Part shown: positions 11,251-22,443 of the stretch, in pieces
How positions within the stretch are numbered: position 1 is the first letter of the stretch
How the letters are laid out: each line of letters begins with the position of its first letter
NCBI GenBank assembly: GCA_000827495.1
Contig: KN817565.1
Span: 186,001 to 250,000, forward strand
Direction: 5' to 3'
DNA: 64,000 nucleotides
Origin: Hypholoma sublateritium FD-334 SS-4
Lineage: Eukaryota; Basidiomycota; Agaricomycetes; Agaricales; Strophariaceae
The notes under the pieces: generated by a model
Told to the model about the DNA's origin: nothing
Databases searched by the model: none
The model's input: only the letters and a program-made list of their open reading frames with translations
Made by a program: the position numbers and the translations under genes

Positions 11251-11494
11251 GCGAAGCGATACATGCAGAGCAGGTGATCCCTGAGCCGATGACATGCACG
11301 TTAGCGAGGGGTTGCGGGGGAATAAAATAGGGAGACAGTTGTTCTGGCGGTCGCGCGCTGCATCCAGGCTGCGCGCCCACAGGCAAGCACCGAAACGTCC
11401 CGGGGTTGACCCGCCATCACCGAAGGTTGTGGGCGCGGAGACGGCGTCGGGCGGCGGTGCGGGCGGACGCGAGGGCTTCTGAACGGCACTGAGG

Positions 11495-12080
11495 ACAAGG
11501 CTGGGGAAATTAGGGAGCAGGCGGGGCGTATGCGAGGCGGCGATGGGCGCTCTCAGGCTGGGCGGAGGGAGCAGGCAAGACGCATGGGAGAGAGCGTGTG
11601 CGTCGCGTTGGATGGAGGAGAAGAGCATACAGGCGGAGAACGGCGCCCGCACATGCTGCGCGCCCTGCAGAATGGGTATGCGACTAAAACTCAAGAGCGG
11701 AACATTCCCGTGGGCCGTGCGCCCGTGGATGTCCTGCTCGGAACCAGGCTGCGGGGTGCGGAGACGGCGGGCGGGCGGTGGGATGCGGGCGGGAGGACGC
11801 AAAGTGGGGTCAGAACGACTGTGAGGCTGATGGCACAGTGTGTTGGAGTGGAGAAGGCGGCGGGTCGCCTGTGATGCATGCGCCTGTGCGGCACACCCTA
11901 TGAACCCTGGAACCTTATCCAGTCAGCTACGCCCGCGGCTGCGTATGCCAGCGAGCAGATCTGGCTGGAACCGCAGCTCATAGGGTGCGCAGGGACGGCG
12001 ACATGCAGTGGATAGCAGATGATGGAGAGAGAATCGGAGGGTCTGAATAAGCCTACATTCAACTTCCGCGACTGCCCGGC
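11495..12080 (+). repeat. diverged dispersed repeat, copy 2 (partner 7905-8330)
   Basis: See the partner at 7905-8330 for the matching blocks. Between 11430 and 11790 the box GCGGAGACGGCGK(C)GGCGG recurs twice (near 11438 and 11757), matching the same box at 11198 and 13424, so several repeat units are interleaved here. Confidence 0.55.
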
Positions 12081-13162
12081 ATCATGCCGCCGCTATTCTT
12101 CCAGCGAATCAGAGGCGGGGTATTACGATTAACACTGCTCTGCGGTATTTTTAGTGTCACCCTATGTGCGTCGCGTTGTCCGTCCTCTCGATATCTGTAT
12201 TGGCAGGCATCAGACTGATTATCAGCCCAGATTATAGCCCAGTTGACTGCCGCCTGTGTTTTATTTGGGGTGTCAGATAAGACCAGCACCACATTTGTGG
12301 TGGTAGCCACGCACACCGGCAGCGGATCGCCAGGTCGTGAGTGATGCGGTGTTAATCCAGCCACGCAGAGCGCGTCGCACGGACGCCTGGGGATGCGTGC
12401 GCTCGTAGCAGTGCGCTCTCAGCCCGCGGCACGCCCTTCACTTCTATCGATGTCAGTAGAGCGGCGGATGCTGCTCCTTCGCCGCTATCGACCTCCAAGC
12501 GACCCGAATTAACGACATATAGCCGGGCGCAGAAAAATAGGAGTGCAGAGGGATCGTGCACGAGCATACAGCGGTGCACATCGGTTCCTCAAGGCCTCCG
12601 CACACGATTGGGGTCTTGCGCGTGTTTTTCGGACTCGCAGGCGCACGAGCATGGGGATACGCCGCACTCTCGACGCCGCACGCCGCGCGCATGGGACGAT
12701 GAGCGAATCTGGCGCCAGAAAACTTGTAACAAAGCGACGGCGCGCCGATAGACGCTTGGGCGCAGCACATGCGTATGCCTGTCGCACCAGCGTCGCCGCG
12801 GGCGCGAGCACCGTGCGAGAACACAGATCGTTACGGTGCGCGCTCAGGGCGAAAGCAGCGGACAGCGTGGAACCGCGGATCCAGCGATGCGCGTGCTGCA
12901 TGGGGCGGCGGACGCTCTCAGACGCGAAGGCAGCGCATGCGGAAGACAGTGACGAGGCGGCCGGGATTGGGTCGGCGCGCATATGCGGCCCGTGGTGCGT
13001 GCGCGCTGCGCTGGCGCCTCCATGTTTCGGTGAGAGTAGCCAGCGCCGCGCGGCGGGTGCGAAATTGGAAGGTATCGCGAGCGATGAAAACAGGGAAAGA
13101 GGAGAGGAGGCGCCGTGCCCGCGGCATTGCGCGCAACCCACGATATTAGCGCGCGCAGGTGT
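12081..13162. other. gene-empty repeat-like DNA
   Basis: A 275-codon minus-strand frame (13336-12509) crosses this stretch, but it is matched by equally long frames on the plus strand and contains the noncoding repeat block E, so it is not called as a gene. No domain is recognised. Confidence 0.4.
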
Positions 13163-13490
13163 ACCATGCCCGGCGTAGCACAGCGAACGCCAGAGAGATG
13201 GCCCGTCTGAGTGAACTGCATTGGAGCGCAGATGGCGGGCGGCGGCGAGGCCGGGGATACGTTGGGATGTGGAGAGGAAGGGACGCGGATGGGGGCGGTG
13301 CCGCTGACCGTGCCGCATGAGCGATGCGCGCACCACAATGGGAACAACCAGGCGAGACGTCCACGGGGAGCCGTGCGCGGGCAGGTGAGTGTGCGGTCTA
13401 GAAGCTGTGCATTAAGGGCGCGTGGGCGGCCGCGGGCAGCGGGGGAGGAGGACATGGGCGGTGCGGTGGATGTGCGGCGCCCGGGTGACG
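13163..13490 (-). repeat. repeat block E, copy 2
   Basis: It aligns with 10885-11250 in direct orientation (ACCATGCCCGGCGTAGCACA in both). It aligns in inverse with 42590-42870, where the reverse complement gives AGCTTCTAGACCGCACACTC against GGCTTCTAGGCCGCAAACAC, then GTCTCGCCTGGTTGTTCCCA against GTCTCGCCTAGTCACCCTGT, and a shared CATCCGCGTCCC. Confidence 0.7.
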
Positions 13491-13569
13491 GGGGCCGCGC
13501 GCGTGGGGGGGAACGCCGCGCGATGGACGTGCGGGGAGATGGGCGTGCAGAGCGAACAAGGAGGCGGCG

Positions 13570-14640
13570 GCTTAGTCCAGGCAGCAAAGTGGTGCAGCAC
13601 GGCGCGTCGACCAGTCAGACAGGGACGACAAGGGTAATGAAATGCAGCCCACACGCACGCGCAGCGTGCCGCGCTCTGGGACGCGGCTGCAGCGGGTGTG
13701 GTGACGCGATGCATGTGTTGCCGTCCCGGGGCCAGGATGGGATGTGCGTCTGGGAGACACTGGATAGAACGGTGGTGAGCCCGAGCTCACGCCAGGCGCG
13801 AAATTCGACAGTCCATATTCGACAAGTGACCGGATCAAAGCTTTCCCGCGCCCTTCACCGCTTTCCCACATTCGCCGACGCACCGTGCCCGACGCCGCCT
13901 CGCCTTTCCAGCACATTCCGCTCCATTTTACACCACGCATACACCTTCCCATTACTATCAACGGTATTCTACGTATCCGCGGCCGGTGCGCGCTTAATAA
14001 TTCGTTAGCGCGCGGTGCTTTGTCATGCATATTTAGGCGCCCACATTTGGTATCGCACTGCCTCCACTTCCGTTTCTGTAGCTTAGTTTTCCATTCTACT
14101 TCCCTAAAACCTTCACCTTCATACTCTAGTACATTCCATGTTCTCTTTTATTTATAATCTTCTGCATTTTACATACAAATTATAGTACACAAAGTAGGTA
14201 TATAAAGACTGTAAAAACCTCTACAAAAACAATTAAGAACCTTTCATTCATGTGTTAAATTTGTCGTTCTCATCTCGTCTTCCTAATTGCCCTCATCCTC
14301 TCCGTCGCGTCTTCTAATTGCGTCTCAGAGCGGTTCAAAGCTAACTCCGTAGCTTATGCTCTCTCGTTTTCGGTCCTCGGTTGGCTAGAAGCCCTGTAGA
14401 AACTTCCTCGCACCCCCACGCACCCTTCGTCGAGCTTCTGCGTATCTCATTCATCATATTTCGTTTTGTTTTGTTGCGTTGTTCGCTCGTCGCCGTTATT
14501 CGCACGCAGGAAGCCCGGCAGCGTATCAGCGGGGTGGAGCTGGAGGAGATGTCGACGATACGTAAGGACAATGGCATTGAGAGAGATGAAAGAACAGACC
14601 GGGGCACATTCGCACGGACCACGTCGCGTGATTCTACGAG
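13570..14640 (-). repeat. repeat block C, copy 1, interrupted by about 750 bp
   Basis: The reverse complement of 14640-14530 begins GAATCACGCGACGTGGTCCG and includes CATCTCCTCCAGCTCC, exactly as in the copies at 39855 and 44108. The rest of the block (TTGGCC.CGGGACGGCAACAC, then CCCTTGTCGTCCCTGTCTGAC in reverse complement) is found only at 13760-13570. In the other copies the two parts are about 100 bp apart; here 13770-14530 intervenes. That insert is pyrimidine-rich and AT-richer, and no inverted ends were recognised. Confidence 0.75.
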
Positions 14641-14799
14641 CTGAGCTCGACGCCACCAGGAGACACTGCATGCAGACATCCGTGCTCGTGCTGTTACCGC
14701 GCGCGAAGTCCACAACGAAGCGTAAATACCTTAGAGGCAGCCCGCAGCCCGCGGTAAGTCCATAAAATCGTGATCAAGTCTTATTTTTTATTTAATAAG

Positions 14800-15150
14800 C
14801 GCGCGAGCCACCTGCGCGGCGTGGTTTCACTTCAGGCATTCGTACGTACTTTAAATAATACAATGTAGTGCCAACAAGGGCCAGCGCTCACCCAGAGACA
14901 GAGCGAATCGCATCAACACGCCGTCCTGTGTCTGCGCTCTATCCCTCCTCGGCCTCGCGTGCTACCGCGCTTGCAGCACCTCATGTGTCATGACACGCCA
15001 TAACGCAATGCGGGGAGGTTCAGATACTCTGCGATAAGTGCAGGAGAGAACTTCGCAAGACAGAGCGCGCCGTATCCCCCACGTGTCGCGTGCGTTCTCC
15101 GAGGGGCACGCTCCCTGTGTCAGAATAAGCGCTTAGAATAAGCGCCCACA
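14800..15150 (-). repeat. linker repeat, copy 1 (colinear with 43590-43860)
   Basis: The reverse complement reads GGGCGCTTATT, GGCGCGCTCTGTCTTG, GCGGTAGCACGCGAGG, GAGCGCAGACACAGGACGGC, TCTGTCTCTGGGTGAGCGCT and GGCCCTTGTT. The same words occur in the same order with few changes at 43590-43860. A shorter piece (GGGCCAGCGCT...GTGTCTGCGCT) recurs at 19745-19850. Confidence 0.75.
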
Positions 15151-15299
15151 TCTACATAGGGCCGTGCACGCTCCCCCGGCCTCCTTAAGTGCAATTTACA
15201 CGGGATCACACAAGGCAGCACTCGGGGGTGTACTATCTCTTCCACGCTGGCTGCAGGCTTCGTCACTGAGAAGTTGGCGGCGTGCTCAGCATCGCCGAC

Positions 15300-15810
15300 G
15301 CTTCGCCCCACCGCGCGCTCTTACGTGTCACCCATATACACACGACAACGCGCACCGATTCACTCTCTCGCAGTGCGCCTCGTCGCTCAACGTTCGAGGT
15401 CCCGCGCGGCGTTTCCAGCACACAGCCCGCCGGCGCCGTCTCCCGCGGTGGACAGCCAAGCCGCGTGCATATCCCGCTCTGACGGGCCGTTCCCCCCCCC
15501 ACCGCGCCGTCGTCTGGAGAAGCGCAGCCAGCGCCCAGCTCCTATAGTATGCAGCACCCGTGCACCCGCCGTCACGACGTTTGGATCGCAGAGTCAGCGT
15601 GGGACGGCGCCCACTGCGCGTCGTGGCGTGTGGGTTATCTTCGCGGCCAGAAATTTACTGCGCAGTGTCGAAAGCGTTCCGAGATACAGTGCCGGCGGCT
15701 CGAGAACGCAGGGGGAAGTACACCTGATCAATGTGAGCGCTTCCCGTGAATCCACGTGTCTGCGCCCGCTACATGCAGCGCGCAGCGTCTAGAACATGCC
15801 ACGGGCCAGC
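15300..15810 (+). repeat. repeat block D, copy 1 (inverse of 42900-43380)
   Basis: GGGTTATCTTCGCGGCCAGA near 15632 with CTGCGCAGTGTCGAAAGCGT corresponds, in reverse complement, to GATTATCTTCGCGGCCCGAA and CTGCGCAGTGTCGAGACCGT in 43080-43140. Flanking CATATCCCGC...CGGGCCGT and GTCTGGAGAAGCGCAGCCAGC also match. The frame through the box is open in both copies, but stops and indels elsewhere argue against a shared protein. Confidence 0.7.
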
Positions 15811-16149
15811 CCGGGCGGAGCGGAGCGCGATGGAGACGGAATGCAGGGAAATGAAGAAGGTGCGTAGAAGCCCATCGAGTGCTGTGTATGCGATGCACCA
15901 AGCTGCGTCGTAGCGTCCGCGCACCGTCCAGCGTGCCGTGCGCTGCGTGTCAGGCTACTCCCGTCGTTTCGATACGCATTTGTGCACGTTGCCGCCACCG
16001 CGCACCCAGCTCAGCAGGTATCTTTGACAGTGTATCACAGACTTCCGACGCTACCTCCGACCCCGCCCGCCGCGCGCATTGCTGCCTGCGCATAGACGTA
16101 CGTACAACCATCTATGCGCTGCACCGAAAGCTACGGGGCGGTCTATTGG

Positions 16150-16390
16150 GATGCTGAGGATACTGAAAGCAGACGCCCGTGTGTACTGATACCGCGCGTG
16201 GAGCGCGAGTTCCATAACAATTCTTTAGAACACAAAGTAGCGCGCGGAGTGATTTCAATTTTTAGCATGCCGTCAACGTTGGATATGTATCGTAATTCAT
16301 ATTTACTACGTACATACTTTGAATATTGCAATACTGTGTGGAGAGGGGCAGAGCGCCCTAAAACAACGCTGTGTTGTGCAGCACGCACAG
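16150..16390 (-). repeat. AT-rich repeat segment (matches 43860-43975)
   Basis: The reverse complement of 16340-16230 contains AGTATGTACGTAGTAAATAT followed by GAAATCACTCCGCGCG; 43870-43960 contains AGTATGTATTTACGTAGTAA and GAAATCACGCCGCGCG. This segment is absent from the otherwise colinear stretch at about 14830-14870. Confidence 0.65.
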
Positions 16391-16499
16391 CCTGAACGTC
16401 GCGGAGTAATCAGTATCAAGCCATGGGCGGCGTCAGAAGTCGCACCCGCACCGTCGTCCTTCAACGCGCGTACTTATCTGCATCCCACAAACGCCTATT

Positions 16500-17660
16500 C
16501 TGCCAACGCGTGCGCTAACACCCCGCATGCCCTCACCCACTCACGATGCGCGTCGTTTGCCAACGTTCAAAGTTACCGCTGCAGCTCCAGCGCAGTGCAG
16601 AAAGACGTCGTGCGCATATTCCGCGCCGCCGGACCGACAGTCCACCGCCGTGCTGTACAACGCGTGGATCGCGGGGCCAGCGACGCACGGACGCTTACCG
16701 CGCAGCGTGACCTGTGGGAGGTGTTCGGGCCTCGACATGCGCCCCGCGCAGGGTATAGAACATGCTATGCCAGCAACAACGTCTCGAGCTCAAAGCGGGA
16801 TGTACTACGGGGAAATGCAGGAGATCCGACAAGCCTCGCCGGCGCTTACCATGGATGAGCTCCTTGACATGCAGCGCGCAACGTGACGTACTATGGGTAA
16901 ATGAAAGCGGTGAGCAGACACATATTGTAGTCTGTATGTGCGACGCACCATGCGCTGAGACGGCACGCACAGAGAACGCAGGTTTTGACAATTTTAAATT
17001 TCCAGACAACGCGCGGCCTCACAGTAAGTATTGATTTTTTTCCCTTAAATATACAAGCGGACCGGCTGTACATATTTTAACTGTTACAACAGAGGGCGGA
17101 CGACGCACGGGATCTTCACAAGAAAGCGCGAGCCGTGGCCGTGGGCACTATCTCCGATATCTCCCACGCATCGCGTTGGTTATTCGAACCCACAACTGCG
17201 GACGGCCGGGCACGCACCGCCGTCCCTCCGGCGAGACAGCTGTGTACATGGCGGGCTCAGGCGTTTTCGGCGTGAGTATCTGCCGTCTGCTGCTTCACTC
17301 CAAGCTGCACGGCGCCCCTCGCGTGGTCATGCGCAGTCACCGTATCAATGCATCACTCTTATGTTGTTCAACCAGCGGTCGCCGCCGCCGGCAGGCGCTA
17401 ACACCCCACGCGTGGACTCACTCATTCCGCGCGTCTTCTTTCAAATTTCATGGCCCGTGCTGCGTTGTAGGTCACAGACCGTCGGCACAGTCTCTCGCAG
17501 TACAGAGACACGCCGCGCATATCCCGCGCCGCCGGGCCGTCCGTCCCCCACCGCCGTCGGTGCGCCGCCACGACGCGTGGATCACTGATCCCCGGACCGT
17601 GACGTACGAGCGCACACCGCGCATCGAGGCATCAGGGATGTATGCGCGCCTTGAAACGCG
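16500..17660 (+). repeat. two further diverged copies of repeat block D
   Basis: CATATTCCGCGCCGCCGGAC near 16615 and CATATCCCGCGCCGCCGGGC near 17518 match CATATCCCGCTCTGACGGGC near 15470, and each is followed by a CCACCGCCGT-like word and GCGTGGATC. With the copy at 15300 this gives three direct copies about 1 kb apart. Confidence 0.6.
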
Positions 17661-20176
17661 CTACGCATGGCGGGTAGAGCGCCCCGGGTCAATGCCGACG
17701 TCACTAGCTATAGGGTGACGTACCGCGGGGAAATGAAGCCGCCCTCGCAAGCGCTTATCGGGAATCAACAAGTCTGGCCTAATCGGAACGCAGCGCAGCG
17801 TTGGTAAATGTTCTCCCCCACGCACCATCCAGCGCACCGTGCACTACGTGTCCCGCCGTGCACAACGATCTTGAACCATCTTTGACAATGCCTAGATCCA
17901 TGGGTCAGAGACGCACATGAAAAGGGGCAGGCGCTTACCTTGCATCGACCGCCGCACGCTGAGTTCCACTGCAAAATGCGTGAGTGCGCGCTGTACTAAT
18001 GGGAAATTGAGATGGTGTACAAGCCCCCATTTCGCGGAGGCTTTTAAACCCGCCAGACTGCGTCGTAGCTATACCTCTGTGCGGACACGCCGCCTTTCGA
18101 TTACAACTGATCCTAGTTGGCACTGCGGGTCATGACACGCCCGCTGTTGCTTTCTGTACAGTATCCATATTTGATTTTACTTTGGTATCCATGTTCAAAC
18201 ACCTTCCCTGCGTCGGGTGTGGCGCCTACATCTTCGCCTTTACTGTGATAAGCTGTAAACTAGTTTGGTATGCCGGCTCGGGGCGAACAGGGTCCGTGGG
18301 AGCGACATCATTGACGTGGTTGATTTGCTGAATGTCCAGCTTGCTCTTTTCCCAGACGATCCATCTTATGCGTCGGTGAGTTTCCCTGTGCTCCCTGTGA
18401 CTACGTCTATGTTCAACGTACTAATGTATGAGCATTATCAGCTCCGACAGCCGTATGTCACCCGCATTCTCCAGGTGATTCGACGGACAAAGGAAGGCTG
18501 CCTGCCTTTACCTTTCACATCAGCACTGGACTCCTGGCGTCCGCGCTGGTCAACACCGCGGTTATCCTGGGCACCCTTTCCCCATTCCACTTTCGCCTGG
18601 CATCGCTTTCTCCCGCTCAAGACAGCCGCCGCTTCCGAAACCCCTGCCACGACGACACCGCCTCCCACCCCGCATCATCGTCCGCCGTGCCATGCGACAC
18701 ACGCAGTAAACACACCCACTACGCGCCCCGCCGCAAACGCACTGGTGCCGCGAGCACCCATTCCTCGACCGCCTAGGATGCCTCTTTTCGCTCTATACAA
18801 CCACGCCGTTGCTCCATCCGCTGTCCCCCACCACTTCCCGCCCATCTGCCTGCGCCATACCCGCCAGCGCTTGACAACAGGTAGTCGTCCTGCGTATCTC
18901 TCAGTGAATAACACCCTCGCTCGACCACCGACACATCTCAATTGCGCTGACCTCCCACTTGCTCGCGTGTGTTGACTCTATCGCCCGCTCCCGCTGCCCG
19001 TCGGCCTCTCCACCTTGCGCTCGTGTACTCATGGTTCGATTCACGTTATACTGCGCGTACATATGCCCCGGCCGGCGCCCGCTTTCAGTGGCCATTCACG
19101 CCGCCTCGAAACGCACCGCGCGGCTCTGAACTCTTACTTCGGCGCCTGTCCGCGCACGATGCGCTCGTATTCGTGGAACGGGAGGAGGAGCAGGACGGGG
19201 AGGTTACGATACGGCGCATATAAACACCATGGTGAGTTACATCCTTTCTCCAGCTGCACGCCGCTCAGCTCTCCTTTCAGCTCCAGGGATCGGTTCGTCC
19301 CTGGCCCCGCCGCACACGGACCGTGCGTTCCAACCTCGATCCTGCGTGCGTCCGATGTCACTTTGACTGAGCATAAAGAACCAGAGACCTCAATATTCAG
19401 TCTCGGCCGCCCAGTGACGTCGGGACTGTCACAGCGCGCAGCCTTCGCATGGACGTATGTCCGACCATCAATACACTAAGCCGCAACCTGCTGCAACCTG
19501 CTGTAGTGACGAGATGGCGCGTCGGTGCGTCGATACAGCGCTCGGTGCTTCCACAGGCCGCGCCCTTAAACTTCTGGACAGCGTCACAGCCGGTAGGCTG
19601 CACGAGGACCCTGGCGTCCAGGGTGCCATTTCAGGCGCACGCTTGGCGCTGAACGCGCAAGCGCCGTAGAGATACGCACACGCGGGCGACAACGCTCGTA
19701 CACGGCCGCGCGGGAAAGCGGAGGGGGGTGGGTTGTGTTCGGGAGGGCCAGCGCTTTGTCCTGGATCTTATGTGGCCAGATGGACTACCGGGCATGGTGT
19801 GGCACTGTGTCTGCGCTTAATTCTTCGCGCGTGGCGCTGCATGCAGGACGGGCCAAATTAGGACTGCAGGTGCTGCGGCGCGGGTGGACTTCAAAAGTAA
19901 TGACTATTCTTTGTGGTTTATACGCTCGTGTATTGTATATTTTCTCCTTGCAATGAGAATGATCTCCGGGTGTCCTATTTTAGATAAGTATCTCTTTATT
20001 CCAAAGATTACGGCTGTGTCACTCTGAGGAGATGCAACCCAGTTATGTATCAATACACTAACAGTACATATCAAAGTACCATCTTATCAATGACGCGTAC
20101 GCTTCATCGTATCGTCTACATATGGAAGCCGTCGTGGAGTAAGTCTGACAGTATTGATTTCACTGAAGTGAATTGC
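17661..20176. other. gene-empty stretch with possible membrane-protein relic
   Basis: 18190-18700 has splice-like signals (GTGAGT at 18376, ATCAG near 18440) and a hydrophobic frame, TGLLASALVNTAVILGTLSP, that could be a relic of a multi-pass membrane protein, but no phase-consistent gene could be built. 19745-19850 carries a partial copy of the linker repeat. Confidence 0.35.
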
Positions 20177-21341
20177 TCACCTATCTATTTTGGAATGTGC
20201 GCTGTTTGGACCGCCTTTCGTAATCTCCGAAATCCAATGCCAGACATCCTGATCAGCAGGAAAGACATAGCTCGCCCGAAGCTGCGTGCGCGAGTACATC
20301 CCGTAGAAGCGCATAGTCGGCATCAATCTGGCGTTGTACTGTGTCACCCATGCGTTGCTCTCAATGTATCCCTCAGGAAGGGCGAGGTCAGGATATATTG
20401 GTATTGTCCAGCATTTGGAATCGCCCACGCGCCGAAGGCCAGTAGGGAAGGCAGCGTTGGCGCCATCGAAGTCGTCTCTGTCGATGGATCCAATAATTTC
20501 CCATCCCCGTGATTCGTATTTTGCATAGGCGACTTGTGTGCCTGAGGAGGTGTTCATGAAATTTTTGAGGCTGCGGCGCCGGTCTCCGAATGTTGCGCGC
20601 GGGAAGAAGGAATATGCCTTGTTGTGTGTGATGATGTTCATCACACATGCTTTGACCGAGTGAGAAAAGGGGTGTTCGTCTTCGCTGAGATTTTAAGTTG
20701 TTTGAATATAGCGACTCACTTGAATGAAAGCGAAGCACGCTTGATAAGGGGTTGAAAAATGATGTGATGACCTGGATCTTGCGGTACGGCCGCTGCATCG
20801 CGAATGTCAACACCAATATGGCTTCGTAATATTCAGGATCCTCGCCCGTGGACAGCGTAACATCCCATTCTGCAGGGACTGGCCCCGTCGAAGACAGAGC
20901 CTCCTCTAGAGTCCTGAACTTGGAGGTAGGGTGTGGGACATACTCATAGCCAATTTGGCTAAGCCATACGGCTACAGACTTCCGGTATCTATGCTCCACA
21001 TAGAGGTCGAGATCTGAGTCAGGGTACACTGTGCGGTCGAAAAATTGAAGAACCGTGGACCCGGAAATCACCATTCCAGTGTTGTACTGCAACAGACGAA
21101 ATTCTCGAATTTCTGAGTCGCCGAAATAGCGGCCCAGAAGTGTGTGAAGCTGGTATTTGCGGCGAATATAGGCATAGACCACATCATGGGTCGCTTTGCA
21201 TGTCCTGGCATACTTATACAGCTCTGCCGGCGATAATTGGTCCAAGATATAGTCATCCGTAGTCGAAGGCCTGTAAGCAGAAGATATTCAATGAATTGAA
21301 TGTCTGAAATGATAATACCCATACAGAGAGTCTATATTCAT
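20177..21341 (-). CDS. F-box-like protein with nucleotidyltransferase-type motif
   Basis: Exons 21341-21319, 21270-20720 and 20649-20177 (TGA) splice in phase to 348 residues. Introns are 48 bp (GTATTA...ACAG) and 70 bp (GTGAGT...AAAG). The ATG at 21341 gives MNIDSLYG; the first splice junction falls in codon 8. Residues about 13-45 (DDYILDQLSPAELYKYARTC) resemble the second half of an F-box. ISGSTVLQFFDR and YPDSDLDLYV (residues 76-99) give a GS...DLD arrangement like the catalytic core of polymerase-beta-type nucleotidyltransferases, with 14 residues between GS79 and D94, one more than the usual range. FHST-CVMNIITHNKAYS spans intron 2 and is strongly conserved in this multicopy Agaricomycete family, whose function is unknown. 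A GTGAGC at the stop codon leaves room for an extra 3' exon. Confidence 0.78.
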
Positions 21342-22443
21342 CTGTTAGCTTTCAAACAACGCGAAGAGCGAAAGTGTTCTGAAGAAAGGCGCAAGCGGAA
21401 TAACTAATCGATCTTCGCACCTGGGAATATCGATGGTTGATGATCACATTTTTCCAAATTTATCGCCGGTAATTGAGCAACAAAGCCCATTTATTGATTT
21501 ACAAAAAGAAAGTGGTGGCGGGAGGACATTCTCATCTTCGTCGGCATTTTCATTTCTATTTCCACTGTAACTGAGCTTTTTGGGGTGTAATATTACTTAA
21601 ACGCACTGCCTAATTATCCTATCATCCATGTCGATGATATTCCATTTGCGCGACGCGTGCGGACCTTGAATTGACGCCAGGAAGCAATGCCGGACCCACC
21701 GTACCTATTTTGGGCATGGCGTGATATCCCGAGGGAATCACAACTGACGTTGCTCAATGACGTCAGGCACTGGGCGCTACAGCGGGCAGGCTCCATGCGC
21801 CCATCCCCGCGCGCACCAGCAGCAACATATATCCCGCCCGTTTCCAGAGATATCCGTCGCAGGTCTTCCGCGTGGGTGCACGCCAGCCGCCAGTCGGTTA
21901 GCTCGTGGTGAAGATACTTTATGTGGGCGGCTTCAAGGATGTGATGCGCGGAAAGCGCGTGAAGGTAGCACCGTCAACGTCTAGGAATCGGACCGGGCCT
22001 GTGTTAACACCCGCTAAAGTAGCCACGGGAGAGGTACACTGTAGTAAGTAGTGCCACGGTGACATGACGGCAGACTGCATTCCATTGGGCGCGTGCGATG
22101 GATTTAAGTATGGTATTTATAGCCACTGAATGCCGTAGCACAAAGAAAGGAGACTACTCATACCAGGACATCAGTGAAGTTATGAGCTCTTTGTTCTCCT
22201 GAAGTTCACAAAGTCAAAGAACTTGAAAGGGAGATACATATGCTTGCAGGCAAATCCATTTGTGACAGAGATCATAAACCTCTTTGACCGTGCAAATTAG
22301 TTAAGAAGGTAGCGAGCGGACCTCATACAATATTTAACGCTAAGCTCCTACATCTATCTTATTTCCACATCTTGCTCTTTTCCAAGTCCACTCCTTTTCC
22401 TGTCTTTCACAGAATTTTCCCTTCGACATTCTTGCTGGCCAGT
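21342..22443. other. intergenic region between divergent genes
   Basis: It separates the minus-strand gene ending at 21341 and the plus-strand gene at 22444, so it should hold both promoters. TATTTATAG near 22117 and a pyrimidine-rich leader (22350-22420) precede the plus-strand gene. A perfect palindrome TGACGTCA, the consensus for CREB/ATF-type bZIP factors, is at 21758-21765. No gene is seen. Confidence 0.45.

Noticed and set aside
10520..13336. Minus-strand frames of 288 and 275 codons sharing the words DGPSL.R.LCYAGHG
   Set aside because: The shared words come from nucleotide repeat block E; outside it the frames do not match and the opposite strand is just as open.
18190..18700. DUF6533/DUF6534-type membrane protein gene
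   Set aside because: Hydrophobic words and splice-like sites exist but no combination of exons gives a continuous frame with family motifs.
21758..21765. TGACGTCA as a functional bZIP site
   Set aside because: A single 8-bp palindrome is expected by chance; it is 600-700 bp from the plus-strand gene start and about 420 bp from the minus-strand one, with no repeat of the site.
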